This document shows positions 1-8,000 of a stretch of 64,000 nucleotides of DNA, piece after piece. The stretch lies in assembly GCA_036266835.1 (NCBI GenBank), contig DATAXD010000001.1, forward strand, positions 31,742 through 95,741. Direction: 5' to 3'. Below the pieces are notes generated by a model that saw only the letters and a program-made list of their open reading frames with translations, was not told where the DNA came from and did no database searches. Positions within the stretch are counted from its first letter, which is position 1, and each line of letters starts with the position of its first letter. This DNA is from Galbitalea sp036266835. Lineage in GTDB: Bacteria > Actinomycetota > Actinomycetes > Actinomycetales > Microbacteriaceae. The translations under genes were made by a program, and so were the position numbers.

Positions 1-2
1 CG

Positions 3-575
3 GATCTGCTTGTCCTCGACCTCGGGATGCCGGGACTCACCGGCATCGAGGTCATCGAGGCTCTACGTGGCTGGACCCAGATTCCGATCCTCGTCGTTTC
101 CGGCCGCAGCGAGTCCTTCGACAAGGTCGACGCGCTGGATGCCGGAGCCGACGACTATGTCACGAAGCCTTTCGCGGCCGACGAACTGCTCGCCCGCATC
201 CGCGCGCTGTCCCGGCGCACGCCTAGTGCGACGGATGAGCCATCCGTCGCCTTCGGTGATGTCACGGTCGATCTCGCTGCGCACGTCGTCACACGGGCCG
301 GAGCAACGGTGCGCCTGACCCCGACCGAGTGGCGCATGGTCGAGGTCCTGCTGCGCAACCGCGACCGGCTTGTTACCCGCGAGACGCTCCTGCGAGAGGT
401 GTGGGGGCCGCAGTACACGACCGACACGGGATACCTGCGCCTGTATCTCTCCCAGCTGCGCAAGAAACTCGAGCCGGTGCCATCCCAACCGCGCTATCTC
501 ATCACCGAGGCTGGCATGGGCTATCGATTCGCCTCGGAGGGCATTGCTCCGGGAACGAGCTCAGCGGAAGACTGA
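3..575 (+). CDS. kdpE: KdpE-like OmpR-family response regulator, 5' end outside the window
   Basis: The frame is open from the window edge, so the first part of the receiver domain (the acidic pocket) is missing. The visible receiver has the phospho-acceptor aspartate in VLDLGMPG and the conserved lysine in VTKPF. A winged-helix DNA-binding domain follows, from LTPTEWRMVEVLL to the C-terminal GMGYRF. The LxxTEWRxxExLLRNxxxLVTRExLLREVWG pattern and the TGYLRLYLSQLRKKLE helix are typical of KdpE, which activates the high-affinity potassium ATPase operon when phosphorylated by KdpD. The kinase should lie upstream of the window. A DinB-like gene follows after 5 bases. The family call is firm; the potassium role is inferred from homology. 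Confidence 0.85.
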   Translation, partial: DLLVLDLGMPGLTGIEVIEALRGWTQIPILVVSGRSESFDKVDALDAGADDYVTKPFAADELLARIRALSRRTPSATDEPSVAFGDVTVDLAAHVVTRAGATVRLTPTEWRMVEVLLRNRDRLVTRETLLREVWGPQYTTDTGYLRLYLSQLRKKLEPVPSQPRYLITEAGMGYRFASEGIAPGTSSAED

Positions 576-580
576 GGGTC

Positions 581-1165
581 ATGAAGAAGGACCTCACCGA
601 CTATCTCCAGGAGGGTCGCGACGCCGTGCTGTGGAAGTTGGAGGGCTTGAGCGAGTACGACGCCCGTCGGCCGATGGTGCGTACCGGTACAAACCTCCTC
701 GGACTCGTGAAGCATTTGGCGTGGGTCGAAGCCGGCTACTTTGGCGGGGTGTTCGACAAGCCTTTTCCCGATGACTCACCGTGGGACGCGCAGAATGCCG
801 AACCGAACGCAGACATGTGGGCGACCCCGGATGAGTCTCGCGACGACATGATCGGGCTGTACCGAAGGGTGTGGGCGCACTCGGACCGCACGATCGAGTC
901 GCTCGACCTCGACGCCCCGGGCCTGGTGCCATGGTGGTCCGAGGCCAGCCGCAACGTGACCTTGCACAGAATCCTCGTCCACGTTACCGCCGAGACGCAT
1001 CGGCACGCGGGACACGCGGATATCGTCCGAGAGCTGGTCGACGGCAGCATTGGCTACCGCCCGGGCGGCAGTAACCTGCCCGATCCCCTCGACTGGGACA
1101 CCTACCGAGCGGGTCTCGAAGAGGCCGCCCATCAGGCCCAGGAGGCACAATCCGGCGGCGATTAG
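581..1165 (+). CDS. DinB/DUF664 family protein
   Basis: This 194-residue protein has the four-helix layout of the DinB/YfiT-like superfamily. The N-terminus has LEGLSEYDARRPMV and NLLGLVKHLAWVEAGYF, where the histidine is a likely metal ligand. The C-terminus has LHRILVHVTAETHRHAGHADIVREL, the usual second and third ligand histidines. Members bind a divalent metal; some are thiol-dependent S-transferases or maleylpyruvate-isomerase-like enzymes that may use mycothiol, but no substrate can be assigned. I use the ATG 5 bases after the kdpE stop; a longer frame reaches back inside kdpE but has no support. A second member of the family lies at 24551-25060. Confidence 0.8.
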   Translation: MKKDLTDYLQEGRDAVLWKLEGLSEYDARRPMVRTGTNLLGLVKHLAWVEAGYFGGVFDKPFPDDSPWDAQNAEPNADMWATPDESRDDMIGLYRRVWAHSDRTIESLDLDAPGLVPWWSEASRNVTLHRILVHVTAETHRHAGHADIVRELVDGSIGYRPGGSNLPDPLDWDTYRAGLEEAAHQAQEAQSGGD

Positions 1166-1216
1166 GGTCGCCTATCCTTGCTGGAAACCGGGGCCCGACG
1201 GTGGTTTAGTGGCGTT

Positions 1217-1945
1217 ATGACCTCGATCGTCGATCTCATTCCAGGTCTTCGGGCACGCCGCGAAGAGAACCTCGCGAGCCGACTGAACTGGCTGCGCGCC
1301 GGAGTGCTCGGCGCGAATGACGGGATCGTCTCGGTGGCCGCGATTGTCGTGGGTGTCGCAGGGGCGACCTCCAACAACGCGCCGATCCTGGCTGCCGGAC
1401 TCGCGGGTCTGGTCGGCGGCGCCATCTCGATGGCTCTGGGTGAGTACGTGTCGGTCAGCAGCCAGCGCGACACCCAGCGCGCCCTGATCCTACGAGAACA
1501 GCGAGCCCTCAAGGAAGAGCCGGATGCCGAACTCGCCGAGCTCGCGAAACTCTATGAGGCGAAGGGACTGTCGGCCACGACCGCCAAAAGGGTTGCCGCC
1601 GAACTGACCGAGCGCGATGCGCTCGGCGCACACCTCGAGGCGAAACTGCACATCGACGAGAACGATGTCGCGAGCCCGTGGCACGCGGCTCTTGCATCCG
1701 CGCTGTCGTTCACGGTTGGCGGGATTCTTCCGCTGCTCGCCATCCTGCTGATCGCGGATTCGATCCGGATTCCAATCACCTTTGCCGTCGTTCTCGTTGC
1801 GCTGGCGGCTACTGGCGCCACCGGTGCGCGCATTGGCGGCAGCCCCGTCGGCCGGGCGATTCTTCGGGTCGTCATCGGCGGCGCGATCGCACTCGCGGCC
1901 ACCTTCCTGATCGGCCACCTCCTGGGCGCGAGCGGCCTCGTCTAG
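1217..1945 (+). CDS. VIT1/CCC1 family ferrous iron/manganese transporter
   Basis: Two N-terminal membrane segments contain LRAGVLGANDGIVSVAAIVVG and GLVGGAISMALGEYVSVSSQRD, the signature of the vacuolar iron transporter family. A charged helical domain rich in glutamate (EEPDAELAELAKLYEAKG) then a set of C-terminal membrane helices follow. In plant and yeast members the glutamate-rich cytoplasmic domain captures Fe2+ or Mn2+ for proton-coupled export; here it probably exports excess iron or manganese. The length is normal. A TTG at 1178 would add 13 residues, but the ATG at 1217 gives the usual N-terminus. No metal regulator is adjacent. Confidence 0.88.
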   Translation: MTSIVDLIPGLRARREENLASRLNWLRAGVLGANDGIVSVAAIVVGVAGATSNNAPILAAGLAGLVGGAISMALGEYVSVSSQRDTQRALILREQRALKEEPDAELAELAKLYEAKGLSATTAKRVAAELTERDALGAHLEAKLHIDENDVASPWHAALASALSFTVGGILPLLAILLIADSIRIPITFAVVLVALAATGATGARIGGSPVGRAILRVVIGGAIALAATFLIGHLLGASGLV

Positions 1946-2031
1946 TCGCTGCCAGTGCCAAAAACTCAGGCCACCGAGTCGATAGGCCCGACATACGGCG
2001 TCGTGACGTCGTGAGCCTGAATTTTCTGCGG

Positions 2032-2514
2032 CTATCGCACCAGACGCACGACCTCGACCGGGGTGCCAGCTAGCGGAACTGTGTTGCGAGTGCCGTCGCG
2101 TGCAAACCCGTTGCGCTCGTAGAACGCGATCGCGCGCGGGTTGTCGTCCGCGACGCACAGGAACGCGGGCTGTGTGCCGACCGCCGCATCCAGCAGGGCC
2201 TGGCCGGCGCCACTGCCGTAGTGGCTGGCGCGGATGTAGATGCCTTCCAGCTCCAGATCCCGCGGCTCGTCGGCGAGGTGCCCACGGCTGGATGTCGCCC
2301 AGCCGATCACGATCCCGCCGTCCACTGCGACCCAGGCGTCGGGCCGGTCCGCAGGTATGAGTTCCGCCCACCGCAGCTCCCGCTGATCGATGCTGAGCCT
2401 CGCGAGTGTGTCCGCCGACAGCAGGTGCGGGTACGCCTCCCGCCACGCCTCGACGTGCACCGTGGCAATGCCGCGCGCATCCGCCGCAACCGCGGGCCGC
2501 ACCTCGATGGTCAT
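2032..2514 (-). CDS. GNAT family N-acetyltransferase
   Basis: A 160-residue single GNAT domain. It begins with IEVRPAVAADARGIATVHVEAWREAY, has the beta-4 strand LELEGIYIRASHYGSGAGQALLDAA (acetyl-CoA pyrophosphate loop, a variant of the usual Q/RxxGxG/A), and ends with ADDNPRAIAFYERNGFARDG, the common ExNxxAIxFYExxGF motif. It transfers acetyl from acetyl-CoA to an unknown amine. A TAGTGT hexamer lies 6 bases before the ATG, so the message may be leaderless. It faces the RNase P RNA gene, which is transcribed towards it on the same strand. The substrate cannot be inferred. Confidence 0.85.
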   Translation of the reverse strand: MTIEVRPAVAADARGIATVHVEAWREAYPHLLSADTLARLSIDQRELRWAELIPADRPDAWVAVDGGIVIGWATSSRGHLADEPRDLELEGIYIRASHYGSGAGQALLDAAVGTQPAFLCVADDNPRAIAFYERNGFARDGTRNTVPLAGTPVEVVRLVR

Positions 2515-2543
2515 CCCCCGACACTATCGAAGCGCACTACAGG

Positions 2544-2925
2544 GGAGGCAAACGGGCCGACCGTACGCCGGGTTCTGTCCCGGGGCCAAGGCCCCATCGA
2601 CGGCCATCTATCTACGATGTACGTTGCCGCACACCTCTAGCGGTCTACCCGGAAACTAGACGAGCCGCCCGTAACGTTTCCTGTCTGACCTTGCTCCGGA
2701 CGAGGTTTACCCAGCCAGCCCGATCACTCGGGCTGCTGGTGGTCTCTTACACCACCGTTTCACCCTTACCTGCCGCCGAAGCGGCTGGCGGTCTGCTTTC
2801 TGTTGCACTTTCTCGCGGATTGCTCCGGGTGGGTGTTACCCACCGCCCTGCTCTATGGAGCCCGGACGTTCCTCGGTGCCTCCTTGCGAAGACAACGTGA
2901 CCGTCTCATCGACCCGTTTGCTGCC
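2544..2925 (-). ncRNA. rnpB: RNase P RNA (class A)
   Basis: On the minus strand the hallmark near-5' sequence GAGGAACGTCCGGGCTCC is present, as are GGTAAGGGTGAAACGGTGG (CR-II/P10-11 region) and the 3' ACAGAACCCGGCGTACGG. The two ends pair: GCAAACGGGTCG near the 5' end with CGGCCCGTTTGC near the 3' end forms helix P1 with one G-U pair. This is the catalytic RNA that trims tRNA 5' ends together with RnpA. The 5' end sits about 24 bases after the rnhA stop; its promoter overlaps that stop. Ends are approximate to within a few bases. Confidence 0.96.
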
Positions 2926-2928
2926 CCA

Positions 2929-2957
2929 AGGCTACTGGAAGTCCCGAGTTACTCGAA
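2929..2957 (-). promoter_or_regulatory. Candidate rnpB promoter overlapping the rnhA stop codon
   Basis: Reading the minus strand, TTCGAG (2952-2957) and TAGCCT (2929-2934) are separated by exactly 17 bases and would start transcription close to the predicted RNase P RNA 5' end. The -35 box lies in the last codons of rnhA. Seen in sequence; promoter function is inferred. Confidence 0.5.
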
Positions 2958-3413
2958 GGCGACCGTTCGCTTCTGCTCCCCCGAGGGCCCGCGAAGGAAC
3001 GACTGCTTCTTATCCATCGCCTCGTTGGCGATGCGGTCGGCACGAGAGTTGTCCATGCGCGGCATCCACTCGAAACTCACCGGCGTGCCGGTCAGCAGCC
3101 GGCGGGCTTCGGCGGCCAGATCGGCCATGTCCGGGTGCTTGATCTTCCAGCGTCCGCTCATCTGCTCGATCACCAGCTTCGAGTCCATGCGGATGTGCAG
3201 GTTCGCGCTCCCGTCAATCTCGAGCGCCTTACGGATGCCGGCGATCAGCCCCCGGTACTCGGCGACGTTGTTGGAGGCGATCCCCACATAGGTCCCGACC
3301 TCGGCGAGCACCTCGCCCGTTGCGGCATCAATTACGATCGACCCACTTCCGGCCACTCCCGGATTGCCGCGTGACCCGCCGTCGGCCTCCACAATGAGCT
3401 CCCGAGGGGCCAT
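2949..3413 (-). CDS. rnhA: RNase HI family ribonuclease (single-domain form)
   Basis: A 154-residue RNase H fold. The four catalytic acidic residues are visible: D11 in VEADGGSRGNPG, E52 in NNVAEYRGL, D77 in RMDSKLVIEQM and D126 in DNSRADRIANEAM. It cleaves RNA in RNA-DNA hybrids. In mycobacteria the homologue (Rv2228c) is fused to a C-terminal phosphoglycerate-mutase-like acid phosphatase domain; here the protein stops after the RNase H domain. It starts on the last base of the upstream coiled-coil gene (one-base overlap), so translation is probably coupled. The rnpB promoter overlaps its stop, linking RNase H and RNase P RNA on the same strand. Confidence 0.93.
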   Translation of the reverse strand: MAPRELIVEADGGSRGNPGVAGSGSIVIDAATGEVLAEVGTYVGIASNNVAEYRGLIAGIRKALEIDGSANLHIRMDSKLVIEQMSGRWKIKHPDMADLAAEARRLLTGTPVSFEWMPRMDNSRADRIANEAMDKKQSFLRGPSGEQKRTVAFE

Positions 3414-4153
3414 CAGATTCCGGACTCCGCGGTGCGCACCAGAATTGCGTTCGAATCCGGGCAGAGGATCACGTCATCGGGCGAGGCTGCGCGGATTGCG
3501 ACCATGTCGCTTTCGTTGAGCTTCACACCGCTGGCGGATGAGACTCCGCCTCGCAACAGAGACGCCCCGCTGCCATAGCGCTCCCGTTGCTTTTCGTACA
3601 GCGCCAGTAGCTCCGGAGTGACTTTCGCGGTCAGGTCGCTCCGGCTGGCGGCTGCGGCAGCTCGCTCGGCATCGAAGGTCTTCATTGCGGCGTCGCGCTC
3701 GCCCTCGACATCGGCCATCCGACCCTGCAGCACGCCCGCTTGCTCCCCCAGGTGACCGACGACGGCATCCTGCTGCTCGACTTTCTCCATGACCGTGAGC
3801 TCGATCTCCTCGAGGTCGAACTGCCGCTTTCTCAGAGCGGTGAGCTCCTGCTCCAGTGCCGCGACATCCTTGACGGAGGACGATGCCTGCAGGCGAGCCG
3901 AGTCGCGCGTAATCCGCGCCTCGACAACGTGTACGTCCGACTCGACGCGCTTGAGTTCGATCCGGGCGTCCTCGAGGACTCCCTTCTGCTCGGCGAGGGT
4001 GACCAGCAACTCCGAGTTCTCGACGGCAAGCTGCTGTAGTACCGCGTGTTCGGGAAGGCTCTTCGCGCGATGATCGAGCTGCTGAAGTCGGGTGTCGATC
4101 GACTGGATGTCGAGCAGCAGCGCCTGTTCGTCCTGGCTTGCCTTCAATGCCAT
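3413..4153 (-). CDS. Coiled-coil protein with degenerate C4-type zinc ribbon
   Basis: Residues 15-185 are a long coiled coil rich in E, L, Q and K, with the motif SSSVKDVAALEQELTALRKRQ, as in the actinobacterial zinc-ribbon protein family (Rv2229c type). The C-terminal module keeps the family skeleton (GVKLNESDMVAIRAASPDDV ... ILVR), but where the family normally has two CxxC pairs this protein has SSAS and CPDS. Only one of the four zinc-binding cysteines remains. It is therefore unlikely to bind zinc in the usual way. It sits between the Nif3-like gene and rnhA, its conserved neighbours. The function of the family is not settled. Confidence 0.85.
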   Translation of the reverse strand: MALKASQDEQALLLDIQSIDTRLQQLDHRAKSLPEHAVLQQLAVENSELLVTLAEQKGVLEDARIELKRVESDVHVVEARITRDSARLQASSSVKDVAALEQELTALRKRQFDLEEIELTVMEKVEQQDAVVGHLGEQAGVLQGRMADVEGERDAAMKTFDAERAAAAASRSDLTAKVTPELLALYEKQRERYGSGASLLRGGVSSASGVKLNESDMVAIRAASPDDVILCPDSNAILVRTAESGI

Positions 4154-4222
4154 CTCTGGTTCACCCGTTCCCCGGAATCTTTAGGTTTCTCAACGCTAAT
4201 GGCTCGAATCGCTGCCGTGGGG

Positions 4223-5041
4223 TCACTGCACTACCGCGAAATCCCACGGATCGGTCCGAATTTCGCTGACCGTAACGGCTACACCCGGCAGCGCCGCGCG
4301 CAACTGTTCGGCGGCTACATCCAGCCAGAGCCATTCGCTTGCCCAGTGTGACACGTCAATGAGTGCCGTACCGCGAGCGAATCTCGCGTTTTCGCGAAAC
4401 TCGGATGCCGGGTGGTGGCGCAGGTCCGACGTGATGTAGACGTCTGCCTCGAGCACCGCGCGCTCGGACAGATAAGCATCGCCCGCACCCGCGCAGAGGG
4501 CGATCGTCTCCACGGGCGCGTCGTACTCCCCCGACACGCGAACTCCGCCTGCCGTCGGCGGGAGTATATCGGCGAGCTGGCGGGCGAGCCGCCCCACTGT
4601 CGTTGGCACAACGAGGCGTCCGACCCGCCCGATGCCGCCGGCAGCGGACCCGCCGGGCACGAGCGGCCGCACGTCAGTGAGCCCAAGTTTGGCTGCGAGC
4701 GTCGCCGAGGTTCCCGTCTCGACGACATCCGCGTTGGTGTGCGCAGTCAGAAGTGCGCAGTTCGCGCGGATGAGTCGCGCGACGAGCGCGCCCTTGTAGC
4801 GATCCTCGGCCACCGTCGAGACACCGCGCAGCAACAGTGGGTGGTGCGAAAAGAGCAGATCCGTTTTCGCCGCGATCGCCTCGTCAACCGTGTCGACCAC
4901 GGCGTCCACGCTGAGCATGATCCGCGCGACTTTGGACGCGCGATCACCGGAAACCAGCCCAACTGCGTCCCAGGATTCGGCTCCGGCACTTGGCCAGAGA
5001 TCCTCGGCGACAGCGAGGACATCAGCGACTGTGGTGGTCAC
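4223..5041 (-). CDS. Nif3-like dinuclear metal-centre protein (YbgI family)
   Basis: A 272-residue Nif3/YbgI family protein. Likely metal ligands are in LLFSHHPLLLRGV, AHTNADVVETG and the C-terminal IDVSHWASEWLWLDV (H and E). These proteins form toroidal hexamers with a two-metal site facing the cavity. Databases often call them GTP cyclohydrolase 1 type 2, but the reaction in bacteria is not firmly known. The GTG start has TAGACT 6 bases upstream, suggesting a leaderless message. Neighbours (coiled-coil zinc-ribbon protein, RNase HI) are the usual actinobacterial context. Confidence 0.88.
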   Translation of the reverse strand: MTTTVADVLAVAEDLWPSAGAESWDAVGLVSGDRASKVARIMLSVDAVVDTVDEAIAAKTDLLFSHHPLLLRGVSTVAEDRYKGALVARLIRANCALLTAHTNADVVETGTSATLAAKLGLTDVRPLVPGGSAAGGIGRVGRLVVPTTVGRLARQLADILPPTAGGVRVSGEYDAPVETIALCAGAGDAYLSERAVLEADVYITSDLRHHPASEFRENARFARGTALIDVSHWASEWLWLDVAAEQLRAALPGVAVTVSEIRTDPWDFAVVQ

Positions 5042-5050
5042 TAAGCCAGT

Positions 5051-8000
5051 CTATTCGGGTGCCTGGTCGACCTTTTCCTGCTTGCGGATCGCGCTGACGC
5101 CGGCAGCGGCGGAGATCACCAACCCGAGTACGAGCGCGAGCAGGACGCCGAAATCACTCCCCGCTATGGGACCGGACAGCGGGATCCCTAGCGCTGTGAA
5201 CCCATAGCCTTCCCAGGTCAGTCCCGGTGCCGTCGCGCTCAGGAATCCGTATCCAATCGCGGTCACCCCGATGAGGGCAACCAGATTGCCCCATCTCGCA
5301 TCCGGGTAAAGGCCACCGCGTGCGAGAAGCGACTTCGCGTCGAGCGGAGCCTTGCGGATCATCACTTCGGCGCCGAAGATGCCGACCCATGCAGCGATTG
5401 GAACAGCGACCGTGGTGGAGAAGTCGCGAATCAGTTGCTCGAAGTTCGTCACCGACACCGCGATGAAGAGTGCGATCACGATGACCAGCACCGCCACCAG
5501 GAGGGTGGCAAGAGAACGACTGAGCCGAAGTCCCGCCGCCTGAAGCGCGAAGCCGCCCGAGTACATGGCAAGCACGACGCCGGAGAGCAGACTCAAAGTG
5601 GTCGCGGCCAGCAACGGAACCGGGTACCACACCGGCAGAAGACTTCCCAGGGATTCAAGGGGGTCGCCCGCGATCTTTTCAGCCAGCGTCGGGCTGGATG
5701 CCGCGAGCAGAGCCCCGTATCCGATGAGGACGAACGTCGGTAGGGCCGCGCCGAAACTCGCCCAGAGTACGGAGGCGGCACCCGACGAACCTGCGCGCTG
5801 GTACCTCGCAACATCCGCACCGGTGTTCGCCCAGGAGAGCCCCACGAAGCTGAATACGAGTACGGCACCGGTTAGCGCGAGGATCCACGGACCATCGGGC
5901 TGGGTGAGCGCTGTGGCGATGTTGACGTACTTCAAGGTGAGCAGGATGAATCCGGCGATGGTGATAGCAGACACGACACTGATCACCAGTTGAGCAACCG
6001 CGATAAGCGCATATCCGAAGAATGCGATCACGGTGGCAATCACGAAGACGACCGACATGGCGACAATCGTCAACTGCGAGCTGTCGAAGCCATCTGCAAG
6101 TTGAGCGCCGATGAGGATGTCGGCGGTCCCCGCACCAAGAATCCAGAGCAGTGCTGCCGCCCAGAACAGGCGGCTCAGCAGGGCAAGGATCGCGGGAAGG
6201 ATGTTGCCGACGACGCCGAACGTGGCTCTCGATGCGACCATGGTCGGCTGCCCGCTTCGTTTGCCGGCAAGGGTAGCCAGACCCAGCGGGAAGAACGAGA
6301 GCGCAACTCCGGCGAGGGTCGCGACGATGGCCTGCCGAAGGCTGACGCCGAGGGCGAAAATGATCGTCCCAAAGATAATCGCGACAATCGAAGAGTTCGC
6401 GGCGAACCACAGCCAGAACAGTCGAGCGGATCGGCCGACTCGCTGATCGAGCGGCGTGGGCTCGAGGCCAACGCGCTCAGCCGGCGAAATCCTCGGACGC
6501 TCGAGCGCCGGCGGTGGGTCGGGTGCCGGCTCCGGCTCGGGCGGCGGCAGCACACGGATCGGCCGCGACTCGACCGACACGTACTCGGGAACAACGGCAA
6601 CTCCGGCAGTATCGACGCTTACCGGCCCGCCGGCGCTTCCGAAGATACTGTCTGAGGGGTCAACCGCGTCATCGCGCTCGACCCCTTCTCCAAAAGGGCG
6701 GCGACCTGCCGATCCATCGGTGGCCGCATCGGAACCCGCGGGCGGATCCGGCGGGATCCACTCGGAACTTTCCGCCGGCGGATTCGGCGAACCCGACCCC
6801 GCAAGCAGGTCATCGAAACCGGATGGCGCGGCCGTCGGCGCGTCGGGCGCGCTGGGCGTGACCGGCAGACTTGTACCGGGAGTCGCCGCGGCGTCGGCCG
6901 CATCCGGCTCGGCCGGCGGGGCCTCGGCCGCGGGTGAGTCGCTCGCGGCCCGGTACAGCGCCTCCAGTCCGTCCGCCGGCAGTGGTTCGACCAGTGCGGG
7001 CGGTTCCAGGAACGCGGGCGCATCCGGGATAGACGGCGGGGGGACGAAACTGAGGTCGCGTGGGTCTGCGGGCGGAGAGAAAGTGTCGGACTCCAGGACG
7101 TCGGTTGGTGGCGCGAAGCCGGCGAACGGCCCATCCTCCGAAGGCGGTGGCGGTACATCGAGCGCTCTGTCGTCGTTCGATGGGAATTCCGGTGGAGCGA
7201 GCGTGGCGAACGGCTCCTGGTCGGGAGGGGCAAGGTCGTAGACCGACTCATCGACAGGCGGCGCGAGATCCTCCGCGAGCTCTTCCGCAGGCGGCGCGAA
7301 ACTAAACACCGGCTCTTCGCTCGGAGGCGCGAGGCTCGGGATCGGCTCGTCCAATGGCGGCGCGAAACTGGCAAGTGGCTCGTCACTTGGCGGCGCGACC
7401 GGCTCGGTCACGGGCCACGCGTCAGCTGGCGATTCAGCGGCGGCGGGTGCCGACGGCACCTCGGGTGCGGCGCCCGCGAGCTCCGCGCGGGCGCGGGCTA
7501 CTTCGGCGAGAGCCTCCGGCGTACCGATGGCCTGCATCGCGGACTCCCACGTCGCGAATTCCTGCGCCTCCTGCTCACGCAGATGAAGCTGTGCCTGCAG
7601 CTGTTCGATTGCGTTGAGGGTCGCAGACTGCTGCGAGTCGTCCCCGGTCGAGCGCGCGGGGTCGTCGTCATCGAGCGCGCGTCGACGCGGCCGGGAATCG
7701 GACTGGCTCCCGACGCCGTCGCTGGATGTCGCCGCGGGCGACTCGTATCCCGGCGGTGGCGGAGCATCCGCGGCAGGCACCGTCGGGGCGGGCGCACCGC
7801 GATAGAGCTCTCGAAGCGCCTCCGGGTCAGTGGTCTGCGGGAATCCGCCGACCTGGTCCGAGCCGTCTGCGGCGGGATCGGGGAATGCGGTCGGAGGCGG
7901 GAACGAGCCGGTCGCTGGCGCGAACGAAGGCGCGTTCGGGGCGAACGGGTCCTCAAGAATCGGCGAGGGTGCGGGTGCATCGCTCGGAGGCGTCGTTGGC

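Noticed and set aside
2000..2040. A terminator between the VIT1-like and GNAT genes
   Set aside because: No stable stem with a T-run could be found in the short gap.
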